DNA from: Corynespora cassiicola
Lineage: Eukaryota; Ascomycota; Dothideomycetes; Pleosporales; Corynesporascaceae
Direction: 5' to 3'
Assembly: GCA_022059125.1 (NCBI GenBank)
Contig: JAEUWY010000005.1
Coordinates: forward strand, 3,410,001-3,474,000
DNA: 64,000 nt
Shown: positions 53,946 to 64,000 of the stretch, piece by piece
Position numbering within the stretch: position 1 is the stretch's first letter
Layout: each line of letters begins with the position of its first letter
Program-made: the position numbers and the translations under genes
The notes under the pieces: generated by a model
Told to the model about the DNA's origin: nothing
What the model saw: only the letters and a program-made list of their open reading frames with translations
Databases searched by the model: none

Positions 53946-56191
53946 TCACGCAGCCAGCTTGCTAAGGCGGATCAGAAGTGTATCGCTCTTTGGTGGCGCC
54001 GTGTAGGCATCCGACTGCTCAATCCCCGTGTCATCGACAACCGACGTGGAAAAGTTCGAGTACAACGCTGCAATGATGTACTTCATCTCTGCCCGAGTGA
54101 TGTCAGTAGTGGTTCCACAGGGCCGTCCCGTCTCAAACCAGGGAAACCGCAACGTCACTGCGAGGAACATCCCGTTCCTCGCTACCCCGGCACGCCCGCC
54201 GAGAGCAAAAAGGAAAGCAGCATGTCATGTCACAGCCACGCTCACGTCCCATCCCCCGGCCAAGGAGACTGCCCCGGCTGACAGCACCGACGTGTCAGGA
54301 GAAGGGAGGGAGGGAGGGGCACCGCCTGCCCCTCTCCCCCCTCGGTGCATCAGGGAATTGGACCACTTACGATAAATTGCCAGGTGGCTGCCGACACACA
54401 TTCTACCGCCGCTGTCAGAGAGAGAGTCAGTACATGCCGCCCATTTCTCCACCGAGGGAGGTCTCGACTAACCTGCCAAAAGCCCAGAACCACCTGCTCT
54501 CCATGTCTTTGCGCTTCTCCTCGTCCAGCTTGTCCATGTTCAGCCACCGCTCCGGCCTCCACTCGGCCGCCCTCTCATACACGTCTTCGTTGGCGTGGAG
54601 CAGCCCCGCACTTGCGCTGACTCTCACACCGCCGGGCACGTAATAGCATCCATCAGGGCCAAGGCGACAGCCTTGAGGAGGGCTTGAACGCGGCTGCGGG
54701 CCTGGAATGGCAGAATGCAGTCGAAGCGTTTCCCATATTACGGCATGGAGTAACGGGAGTGCGTCAACCGCCTTGGGATCGGGTAGTGAAGGGGCTGACT
54801 CGCCTACGATGGGCGGCTCAAGTGTTCGCAGCTCACGACGGAGTCGATTCTGCATGGCCGGATGGCACGAGAGCTCGTGGACGACGTAGGTCAGTGTGAT
54901 GCCCGACGTGTCAAAGCCCGCCGCCAGGTGATCCAACACCTCGCTCGCAAGTTCTAGTTTACGATCTGCATTCACGAGCCCAGCCTTCTTTGCCTCGTTT
55001 GCCAGAGTCGCCGAAAGCTGCTGATAGACGACTGGCGTGTTCTCTACCTCGACGGCGAAGTCATGCTCTTGCACTGCCTTGGCCGCACCCTCGCACATAC
55101 TCATGGTCCATTTCTCGATCTCACCGTTTGCCTCGTCGACCCACTTCGGCACCAAGCGGTACCCGAACCACTTTTCGAGTGCACCGGTTAGGCGCGGAAA
55201 CTCCTGCGGCCAGAAGTTGTAAGAGCGGCGCGAGTTGTACAAGTCAAGGAACCACGCGAGCTGCTCCGGATGGTCGATGAGGTTGGACCCGTTGGACAGA
55301 CCAAAGATGTAACCTGTCACGATATCCATGGTGCTCGCGCTGAGTAGCGAGTACATGTTCAACACACCTGGATCTGGGGCAGCGGTTAACGCCGCCGTGA
55401 GCGCGGGGAGGAGGCGGTTATAGAGGATCGACGACGTCTGGGCGCGCAGGGCTGCCGACGACGTCACGACCGACTTGCTGTAGATGTTGCTGATCATACG
55501 CTTGCGTGCGGAATGTGCCTTGTTGCCTCCGGTGGAAAACATGTTGTCGACTCTTTTGTTTGGGGAAGAGGTGTCAGTTAGCTAGTGGTTGTTTCAGGGC
55601 AACTGAACGAGCAATGTATGTGTACACAACAGTAATGGCAACATCCTTTTCCAAATGCAAACGCAAATGCAAATGCCCAACCCATAGTCCCTTTTACATG
55701 GTCTCTCCAAAGTTCCCCGTGCCAGCTCCAGTCAATCCACAAATGCGAAAGCCAGAACGAGCAAGTAGAAGAGACCACAACGATAGCAAAGACAATAAAA
55801 AGACTAAGAAAGAGAGGAAATTATAAAAAACTCACCCCCCATAATTTCCAAAAAAGGCATACCAATTAAACCCCCCACTCCCCGTCCCCTCACCGCCCTT
55901 CTCGAACCCCCCAGCATACACCTCCCTGATGCCTCCCTGCACGCAATTCACGCTCACCTCGCTGGGCCCGAGGCGCACGACGGGCCCCAGGCGCGCGTGG
56001 GCGGCCCGGAGCGTCGCGTTCTCGGTGCCGCGGCGGCGGACGGAGGCGATCCACAGGGAGGACCAAGGGGAGAGGGGGTGGGCTGGGGGGATGGGGCGGA
56101 GGGGGGAGGTTAGGGATTTGAAGAGGGTGTGGAGGAGGAAGGCTGTGAGGAGGGTGAGGGGTGCGAGGAGGATGAGGGAGGGGGGTGACAT
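53946..56191 (-). CDS. membrane-anchored cytochrome P450
   Basis: Four exons (55836-56191, 54473-55552, 54371-54411, 53946-54088) encode 539 residues. The N-terminus is a classical ER anchor (LILLAPLTLLTAFLLHTLF) followed by a proline-rich hinge (PIPPAHPLSPW). The I-helix LAAGFDTSGI is standard, with Asp-Thr present. ExxR is ETLR, and RPERW follows. The haem loop FGSGGRMCVG is split by a small 41-nt exon that carries the cysteine. It is a class II monooxygenase needing a separate P450 reductase. No biosynthetic partner genes lie beside it, so the substrate is open. The exon 1 donor lies in a run of six G; phase demands TATGGGGG before GTGAG, joined to AGTCGAC. Confidence 0.9.
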
Positions 56192-57082
56192 TGGAGTTTT
56201 GGTGATGTTTTTTTTGGTTTGATAGAGGCGGGTTGGGTTGAGTCAAGTGTCTGGTTGCTTGGTTGCTTTCACGGTTGAAAGGGGGAGGCGGTTGGCAACA
56301 CGGGTATGTGTATCGGGGTGAAGGGGATGGATAGATGGCAAAGGTTAGAGGGGACGAGAGAGGTAACAATGCGCCGTTGTTGAGATCAGGGACCCTGTAT
56401 AGCCGGGCGATGGGCTTGCATCACCACCATTGACAGACGCGAATACCTAGGTTTTATGGCCCCACCTTATCGATAAGGAAACCCCCCCCACACATAGCCG
56501 TCGATATCCCCGCCACGCCCGCCCGTGGGCGCGCGCGCGACTGCAACGCCCACGCAGCACCCCACTTTGCAATTGCACGATACGACGAAGACAAAGACGC
56601 AGGGCACCGTTGCTCTCTCTGCCCGCCCCGAAGAATAAGGAAGAAAAAGGTGACATGGCCGAACAGGAGCGTCTCGTAGATGAAATGGCCGAGGGGCCCT
56701 ACTCATCCACAAACCTCGCCCATATCCATAGCCCGTCGTAGGCCTGGTTTCCCACTAGTGGCACGCCACCATGCACACCACCTCACTCCACTCCACTACA
56801 CTGCATTCTCTCGGAAGGCCATAGCGACGACGAGGCCGGCGATCGTGGCCGTTGGCTAGACAGGGATTCGAGGATACGAGAAAGCATCGCAGACGGACGG
56901 ACAAAGCAGGAATGAAGAGGAGAAGGAGAAGAAGAAGAAGAAGTAAAAAAGAGAGGAATCAGGGAAGAGAAGGGAAGATGATCAAGAAGAGCGACAGACA
57001 AGACGAGCAGCAATCAAACGACCAGCCTGTGATCGTTGCCTCTCCCTCCCTCTAGAGAGCGGCCTTGGGCGGCAGCAAGACA

Positions 57083-57115
57083 CGACGAAGCCTCGACGAA
57101 GCCTCGACGAAGCCT
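57083..57115. repeat. CGACGAAGCCT 11-mer tandem repeat
   Basis: Three perfect copies followed by a partial one. Confidence 0.85.
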
Positions 57116-57625
57116 CGACGACGAACCAACCCCCCCACCCCGCTTCGTCCGTCCTTCCATCCATTCATCCGTCCCTGCTCCTGTTCCTGTTCCTGATCCT
57201 GTCCCTGCCCACGCGCGCCTATTCTTCTGCCTTCCTTCCTTTTCCCTTCGGCGCCGGCACGCCGGCATCAGCACCGCACCGCACAGCACCGCACAGCGCA
57301 TCAGACCAGCGACGGCCGTTGGTTGGCGAATAGCCATGATGGGCGTAGACCGACCGGTGATGGCGTCGGCACTCGCACCGGCGCTGGCTCTGGCGCAGCG
57401 TGCTCGCTCGCCCGCAGCCTTCACGGCGGCGGCGGCGGCGCTGTGGGTGGGGACGCCGCAAACGACCCCCCACCGCCTGCCTGCCTGCCTGCCTGCTTGT
57501 TTGTCCGTCCGTCCGTCTGTCGTGGTACCGACCGGTACGCTTACAGTGTGTCGCGCTGCGCTGCGCTGCGCTGCGAACCTTTTTTCGTTTTGTTTTTGTT
57601 TTCTTGCGTGTGGGAGCGGCTGTTG

Positions 57626-57642
57626 CACACACACACACACAC
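57626..57642. repeat. (CA)n microsatellite
   Basis: About eight CA dinucleotides. Confidence 0.9.
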
Positions 57643-58384
57643 TTGCGCACACAATCCACTCGCCCTGCACCTACATGCACATATGCGCACCGTAGTTTCC
57701 GTGCATGCACTTACATACATACGCACATACATTGTACATGTCCATGTTTACTTGCCTGCCTGCCTGGCTTACTTACAGGGAGGGGGGCTGAGGCTGAAGA
57801 GCTGCCCAGGGTGCGACGTTGCGCTACACCGTTGCCGCTTGGGAGGGGCAAGGAAGGATGAGGGAGAGGAAGGAGAAGAAGAAGAAGCAGAGAGGTGGGA
57901 GGGAGGGGCCGGGTAGCGGGGGGTTCGGTCGGAGCGTGACATTCCCGCGTGCGTGGAATTTATCCGCATGTGAAGAAGAGGGAGGGGGGGATGAACATTC
58001 GTATGGAGGGAGGGAGGGAGGGGGGTGGGGACATGCATCATGGCGTAAACACGCATGCACGTGTAGAGAAACAGGCAAAGTAAACAAAGTGTGTACATGG
58101 AGATGGGTCACTCGCAACCGGATGGGATTCGCTCCGAGGGGCTGGGTTGGTGGCAGATCTCATCGCGAATTTTTTTTCCTCCCCTTTCCAAATTGGGGAT
58201 TTTTCTTGTTTTTGTTTTTGGATGTGTTCGCAGTGTTTGTGTCGGTGAGTGGGTGTGGGTGTGTGTGGTTGTGGTTGCGTCGGTGTGGAGGTATATGCAC
58301 GGCTGGACGCCGCCGGCAGGACTAGGTCGGAGCAACGGCATGTGGGGGGGAGAAGAAAAATACTGTTGTCGTTGCTATTGCTGT

Positions 58385-58410
58385 TGCTGCTGCTGCTGCT
58401 GCTGCTGCTG
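58385..58410. repeat. (TGC)n microsatellite
   Basis: About eight TGC/CTG triplets in non-coding DNA. Confidence 0.9.
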
Positions 58411-58700
58411 TCGTATCCGCGGACATGCAAGAAAAGTCCGGTTGCCACTACTGCAGGTTGTTTCTTGTGTCCGGCTGGGAAAGACAAGGACAAGGTGTCT
58501 ATCTGATACATGCAGGACGGAGACGAGCTTTTAGCCCTAGCTTCTACCTATGCATGCATCATGCTCAGCATTCTGCTTTTGGATGCCAGCATATGCAGCT
58601 TGTGTTTACCCTCTGCCCCCCCTTTTTTTTCACCATCTATGACCTCTTTTTTTTTTTGCCTCCCTCCCTCTCCCTCTCCCACCCAAGTTTGTCATCCAGT

Positions 58701-61293
58701 TCACAGATAATTTGTACCGTTTTGATTATCCCTCACCTGCCCCCACCCTCTGTAGTTCCAGTTCGTGACGTACGCGGGCGTGGTACCTTTGCCGCCGTTA
58801 GTTGTGGCGTATACGCCGACCAGCGTGCCGGTAAACCCCCAGCTCACAATGTCGCCTGGAACGTATCCGAAGATGCGCAACGGCTCCTCGCCATCCGCGG
58901 GACCTGCGGCAAATGAATAATGCGTCATGTTTTCCGTTTTTAGCTGCAGAGTCAGGGGCTTGTGGAGCCAGGGCTGTGGCACGGGGACCGTAAAGTCGGG
59001 TGGGACTCGGATGTACGAGATGGCGTGGAAACGGAAGTGAGGAGCCAAGGTGCTGTTGGATTCGCTTGATGTTGGAAGCATGGCGATGCCAAAGCGCGCG
59101 TGGTGGTTCTGTAGAATGCGTTGGTCAATGTTGGATACAAGTTGAATCAGGAGCGAGCCTTACTTGTGTCAGAAACAAGGTGATGCCTGCTTCCTCATCC
59201 AGCGATGCGGGTTCATAATCGAAATCGGTACTGTAGGTGAAGAGAGTATGAGTCTGGCGACGGCCCACAAAGGTTTGGCCTCCTGGCCCTGGAGAATTCC
59301 CATCAAGCCCTGTCAAGTTCAGGTTGGACGGATTCAACTGGAGTGAGCCGGGGTGACCCTTGGGGGAGATGACAAAGCTATCTTCTATGGGTGGCCTCCA
59401 GTGAGTAAAATGTGGAGGGAGGGTTGATCCGGCTTGAAACTGAATGTTTTTGTCGTCATCATCTACAAGCGGACTGGTTTTCATCGTCAGCATCATGTAC
59501 AGTAAGCAACTTCAGACATTGCGCCCGTACCCATTTCCGGGAAGATCCTCGAGGGCAATAGGTAGCTTCCAGCCCTCGATAGATCCCTTTACTGGATTGT
59601 TGAATATTGGCCAAGATCCATTCTCCCACGTTACATTGGTCAAGACGGTCTCGCGGCCCATGGGATATGTGATGTATTCAGGGCCAGAACGCGTCGACAA
59701 GGCGACCCCCCACCAATTTCCAGTCCCATCTTGGAAGATGTCGGCATGGCCAACCGTCTGAACTAGAATTGTTGGTCAGAATAGCGATCACTTGTCTAGT
59801 ATACCTGGAGCCTTACAATATGCTGAAGTGTTTGCATTGGTCAATATCGGGTTCTTTGCACAAGGATTTCAAGTCAGTGTACGGTCCATTGAGGACATGA
59901 AGTTAAAAGATAGACAGTGGAATGCAATCAAGGATATACAGAAGAGCCTTGGAACGACACGTACCGCGGAATTTGGATCATAAGGGCCGTAGAGACTCCT
60001 TGATCTCGCAATCGTTTGCATATGTCCAAGGCCCGTTCCACCTGTAGAAATTAGCATCAAAGTGAATGCTGCCAAAGAGATCCGTACCCTCAGCAATCAT
60101 CAAGTAATAGTAGCCGTCTTTCCTGTAAATGTGTGGGCCTTCAGGTGCCTACGCATTGTCAGAACGCTACATTCCTAATATCCAAACAGAATAGGATGTT
60201 GCTGACCAGTCCGCCAGTTCCATTCCAAAGGTTTGTCCAGTTGCCCAAAACCTCACCAGTCTCCAAATTCACCCTGTTGAGACGAATCCCTGGTCTAACA
60301 CAGTCAGCTCCACACGACACGTCATGCACCATGCAGCTTACTCGACGCGATACGCATGGCTTGCAACAATGTACGAGTTTCCATCATCATCCCAGTGAAG
60401 GCTCGGGTCGTACCCCTGGAACTGGAAATGAACCGCGTCAGTCCACCTACTCTCGTTCCATAGATCCGTCGTGGAGAAGATGATCTGAAAGATTTGTCAA
60501 TGCCATCAGTCAGCAAGTCCCCTGCCGGTGCTCCGACACGTAGAGCCGGGCGGTACATACATTATCCCATCTCGTCGGATCTTCTGGGGTCTTTCTGTCG
60601 TGCACAAGCGTAGTTGCGATATAGAATGTCCCGTTATGGCGTCGAAGCGCTGGCGCCCAAATGCCGCTCGTGGAGCCAGCAGATATGGCAAGATCGGGGA
60701 GCTGACTGGGTCGGTTCAACGCATGGCCTATGGGTGGTTAGACAGGGGTTTGCCATATAGACCCGGACAGCGATCACTCAAAACCACGGCAGAAGGGCCC
60801 CACGGACGACTGGAAGCGAGAAGATCAAAGGTTCGGAGGTTTACGCAGACTCCCCTGGCGATCGATAAATGCACCGCTATAGTGAAGGCAGGGAAATGGA
60901 CTGCCGGTTTGTGGTTGTGGAATGTGATGAAAGAATTGCCTATCAGGATTCCCAATATGCATGGGCTTTGGTGAAACCTGATTCAACATTGGATAAATTG
61001 CAGCGGGTGACGGCCATCGGCACGTAGGAAAAGTGTCTCAAAAACTTGACTTTCTTACCTATCAATCTCCAGCTCCTTAAGTCTTTGCTGGCATGGATAG
61101 GTATACCAGGGAATGCATTGAAGCTGGAAGAGGCGCAGTAAAAGGTTTCCTCTTCACCGACAAAGATGCAGCTTGGGTCAGGATGGAAACCCGGGAGAAT
61201 AGGATTGTGGAAGCTGGTCAGAGACTGACCGAGCCCATAACCTGGTAAGAGGGACAAAGATGCCGCAAGTAAGCTGAGCGATCCAAGTGCCAT
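58701..61293 (-). CDS. secreted GH43 glycoside hydrolase (beta-xylosidase / arabinofuranosidase type)
   Basis: Ten exons: 61059-61293, 60561-60727, 60342-60484, 60207-60294, 60088-60148, 59965-60041, 59817-59853, 59531-59762, 59164-59473 and 58701-59108, 585 residues in total. The signal peptide is MALGSLSLLAASLSLLPGYG. The five-blade catalytic domain starts with NPILPGFHPDPSC, whose Asp is the catalytic base. SGIWAPALRRHNGTFYI, FQGYDPSLHWDDDG and the catalytic-acid motif APEGPHIY follow, then TVGHADIFQDGTGNWWG. The C-terminal beta-sandwich (FQAGSTLPPHFTHWRPP onward) is the usual GH43 accessory domain. It would act on hemicellulose side chains or xylooligosaccharides outside the cell. Exons of 37-88 nt make it easy to mis-annotate. 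Intron 1 is 331 nt, unusual here. Intron 4 uses the weak donor GTCAGC. Confidence 0.9.
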
Positions 61294-61969
61294 GACTGCC
61301 GGGAAGCTGTGGAAAGGTCAAGCGTAGAGTTCTGGTTGGAGAATGGTCAGGGGCAACCATCGGTGGAGGGACGAGTCCGTCAAGCTTATAGATTGCCCCA
61401 TCTTTTCTTCGACCGGGTTAATTGTTCATCAACATTGACAAGCATCGTCATCGCCGAGTCGATTCTGCCCGCTTCTTCCATTGCTTCTCGAATATCCGGG
61501 TAAAAGCCTGCGTTAGCGCCACGCTCCACGTCGTTCCTCACTGCCTGCATCTAGCCAAGCATAGGTCAATTGTTATAGATGAAGGCTATAGCATGGGGTG
61601 ATGACGAAGGACGGCCAATGTGGGGTGCATCGACCACCGGGTAATAAAGCAACCAAGTGAGGTGGGAAATGGAAACGGGGAGAGAGATCGACGCTCCGGA
61701 TCAACAACGCACCGAATTGCGAGACTCACGTGGACGAGGCAGGATGTGCGTACGTATGTTCAAGTTATTCCGCCAAACTCCATCCCGAGGTATCTTCCCT
61801 ATGCGCTATCTGAAATATTAAAAATACAATTCCAATCGTGAAACTTGCCAGCAGATCGGCCAGTTTGAACCACAGCGCCAGTCGTAGCCCTAAAATACTT
61901 TGCAGAGAAGATACACCCCCCAATTCGCCTTTAAATATACCAAGAGCCATGTCAAACCAGTGCCAATGT
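61294..61969. other. promoter of GH43 gene and 3' flank of MYST gene
   Basis: I see no gene. A TTAATTGTTC-type AT-rich stretch lies 100-150 nt upstream of the GH43 start. Carbon-catabolite sites are not clearly visible. Confidence 0.4.
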
Positions 61970-64000
61970 TCAGACTCCGCTCATTGGATAATCATCGTCC
62001 TCCTCTCCTTCAGCGTCTACGTCCATTTCCCCCTCAGCGTCAATATCCTCGCCTTCAGCATCCACGTCTTCATCTTCATCTTCGACTTCTTCGGCATGTA
62101 GAATACTGTCTTTGCCCTGGCCGCGTTTGAAGTTTCGCGGGCTTCCAGTAGAGCTCCTCGTGCTTCGTCTTCCATTGATCGCCTTGACCTCGCCACCGTC
62201 TTCAGCCTCATCGCCATTCAGACCATTGATAACGCTCTCGCCAAGGCGGCTTCGCGTGCGTCTCACACTGACTGTTGCAGGCGTGGCGATACCGTTTGCG
62301 GTAGGTGATCCCTTCCCACTGGGCGAAAATTGTATCCTCGAGACGGGGGCCGTGGCAACTGAAAGAGGCTGGTTCCGATTCCGCTGGGGCGTACTGGTAC
62401 GACGCCGGGAGCCAAAAGGGCGTCCAGGCCTGCGTTTCGCAGTTGGTTGGCCAGGAACATGTGGGAATATCTCAAAACGAGTCGGTGGGATTGAGTGGGT
62501 GACGCTTGTCGTTTGAGACCCAGCAAGAGCAATCGTGGATCCATTTGCAATGGGAGTTCCGGGTGCAGGAGAAGCATCATTAGCAGACTCCTCGAGAGGA
62601 AGCCCTGGAGTGCCAGGATCAGCTTCATTGTTGCTTGGGTTTTCATCTTTCGCGATACCGTTCGTTTTGGCGGCCATCTCCATCTGAACTCCCTCCTCCG
62701 GCAAGGGCTTCTCCTCCTCGTCCACGTCGTCCTCTCGTTGTTGTACCGTATGCAATGCAGGTCCGTCTTCGTACTGGCCCAAACGGCCCATGACGTAAGG
62801 CGTCCATACCAAACACTGGGGCTTGATCTTAGGCCCATCTCCAGTGTGGCACTTCTCAAGGTACTGTTTGAAATAGCCGTGATCTAGGCGAAGTGCATAC
62901 GTCTTGGTGACTGGGTCTCGCACCAGTGCCCGTAAGCCCTCCAGCGCGGATATGATATCATCCGCTGTCATACCAGTGCGTTCCGAAATGGTAGGAATAC
63001 TGATAGGTGACTTTTGGTTCAGCAACTCCTGACACAGAACCTGGCGCCAATATTTGCGGTAACTGACCAAACCCATGTCACTGAGAGGCTTCTCAGGGCT
63101 GCCAGTCTTCTTCTCGACCCGAGTCAGGAGGTAGGAGAATTCGATCAGATACTGGCCATATCCCTTGCGCATGTGTATCGGCAGGACGAGAATACATGAC
63201 ACATTATTTTGGGAACTCGGGCGCTTCTCTTTCGAAAAATACCCCACGAAATGGCATCCGTAGACGTCGTTCTCGGTCATGACGTAAAAGAGGAAAGGCT
63301 CGACATCATAATAAAGAGTCTTGGAGCCCAGGAAGAGTTTGGCGAGAAGACAAAGATTTTGACAATACACAGGGTTTTTGCGACCGTCCACTTCGAAGAA
63401 GGAATACTTGCCGTCACGATAGATCTCGTCACCCGGAGGGTGCTTCGCGGGGCACTTGAGCTGTAGATCGTGAGTATGCAGACATTGAGAATAAAGTCAG
63501 GCTGGACATACCTTGTGCCGCCACGCAACATAGTCCGAGTTCATGTACTTAAGACAAAACTCGCAAATGTATAGCACTCTGTTCTTGCTGTACTCTTCGG
63601 GATATGGTGCAGCATGCCAAGTATCAATTTCCCAACCTCCAAAGTTGATGCATTTGATCTTGCTTGGTGGCCCAGCTTGCTTTGAAACTCGGGACTCATG
63701 ACCAGCGTTTAGGGCAGCCTGCTTCAACTTCCAATCCTCCTCGGCCTTCAAACGGGCATCCTCAAATCGCTTCCTATCCACCTGGGTGGGGTACGTCTTA
63801 GATGTATCAGCATCGGCTTCGGAGAGGATACCGCCATAAGGCTTGCTCTTTGTCTCATCTATCTCCTTATCTGCAAAACCGTAAAATGGCGCAGCGTACT
63901 GAGACTGAATGGCCGGATAATGCGAGGTTTCGGGCGATTCTCTGGCAGCTTGCGCTGCCCTGCGGTTGCGCTCGCGGCGTTCTCTGTCCCTCTCACGGCG
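61970..64000 (-). CDS. MYST-family histone acetyltransferase, Sas3/Mst2-type (N-terminus beyond window)
   Basis: Partial: exons 63512-64000 (open to the right edge) and 61970-63460, 660 residues visible. The MYST zinc finger reads YICEFCLKYMNSDYVAWRHK, joined across the intron to LKCPAKHPPGDEIYRDG. The acetyl-CoA loop RKGYGQYLIEF, the catalytic-Cys strand VSCILVLPIHM and the Glu-bearing GSPEKPLSDMGLVSYRKYW are all intact. Upstream, PYGGILSEADADTSKTYPTQ and RRERDRERRERNRR resemble the Sas3/MOZ-type linker. The C-terminal tail holds a Pro/Arg-rich stretch (an AT-hook-like TAKRRPGRPFGSRRR) and repeats of DAEGE in a very acidic end, as in Sas3. Such enzymes acetylate histone H3 in NuA3. Any N-terminal PHD or other domain lies outside the window. 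Confidence 0.9.

Larger units (their letters stand above)
56192..58700. other. 2.5 kb microsatellite-rich non-coding region
   Basis: Upstream of the P450 (minus) and downstream of GH43 (minus). The sequence is dense in simple repeats: the CGACGAAGCCT 11-mer, TGCC/GTCC tetramers, GCTGC units, (CA)8, GGGA runs and a CTG run. The long ORFs here derive from repeats. Confidence 0.5.

Noticed and set aside
1..64000. CRISPR arrays, bacterial operons or riboswitches
   Set aside because: The window is eukaryotic with spliced genes. No regularly spaced direct repeats of CRISPR type were seen.

Overview
The window comes from a filamentous ascomycete (Pezizomycotina). The evidence is short 45-75 nt introns with GTAWGT donors and CTAAC/CTGAC branch points, a velvet-family regulator, Zn2Cys6 and fungal-only regulator families, secreted fungal enzymes, two P450s and codon use rich in G/C-ending codons. 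TACCTAGGTA/GGTACCT motif clusters hint at Sordariomycetes, but this is weak. I recognise no tRNA, rRNA, CRISPR array or intact transposon. Exon joins were worked out by eye; in every multi-exon model with complete ends, the joined exon lengths sum to a multiple of three.

Layout. 0.8-1.9 kb: Hsp90 co-chaperone AHA1. 2-4.7 kb: AT-richer and gene-poor. 4.7-18.6 kb: a block with a metabolic and regulatory flavour. It holds a fungal transcription-factor-domain protein, a GNAT acetyltransferase, a Zn2Cys6 activator, a P450 with an unusual non-membrane N-terminus divergently paired with a cytochrome b5/b5-reductase fusion, a 3-hydroxyacyl-CoA dehydrogenase and a class II aldolase. 19.4-39.1 kb: mostly housekeeping and chromatin genes. 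These are a histidine phosphatase, an unknown protein with a frame problem, a secreted aldose epimerase, a PAH-like/zinc-finger nuclear protein, an amidohydrolase, a SWIB subunit of SWI/SNF or RSC, a 5'-nucleotidase and an ING-family PHD protein.

39.8-45.7 kb: an AT-richer accessory island with three genes: an unknown protein, a coiled-coil protein and an Hsp70-like (HSPA12-type) ATPase. The first two appear to share a C-terminal module and sit tail to tail, and the coiled-coil gene is divergent from the Hsp70-like gene. This island and the P450/b5-reductase pair are the best candidates for undescribed systems. 47.1-48.5 kb: a velvet regulator whose velvet domain is interrupted by an in-frame GC-AG intron, with about 5.4 kb of gene-free, repeat-laden GC-rich DNA upstream.

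53.9-56.2 kb: a membrane-anchored P450. 56.2-58.7 kb: microsatellite-rich non-coding DNA. 58.7-61.3 kb: a ten-exon secreted GH43 glycosidase. 62-64 kb: the C-terminal part of a MYST (Sas3-type) histone acetyltransferase that runs off the right edge. Four chromatin or transcription cofactors (SWIB, ING, PAH-like protein, MYST) lie within 37 kb, but their spacing and strands give no sign of co-regulation.
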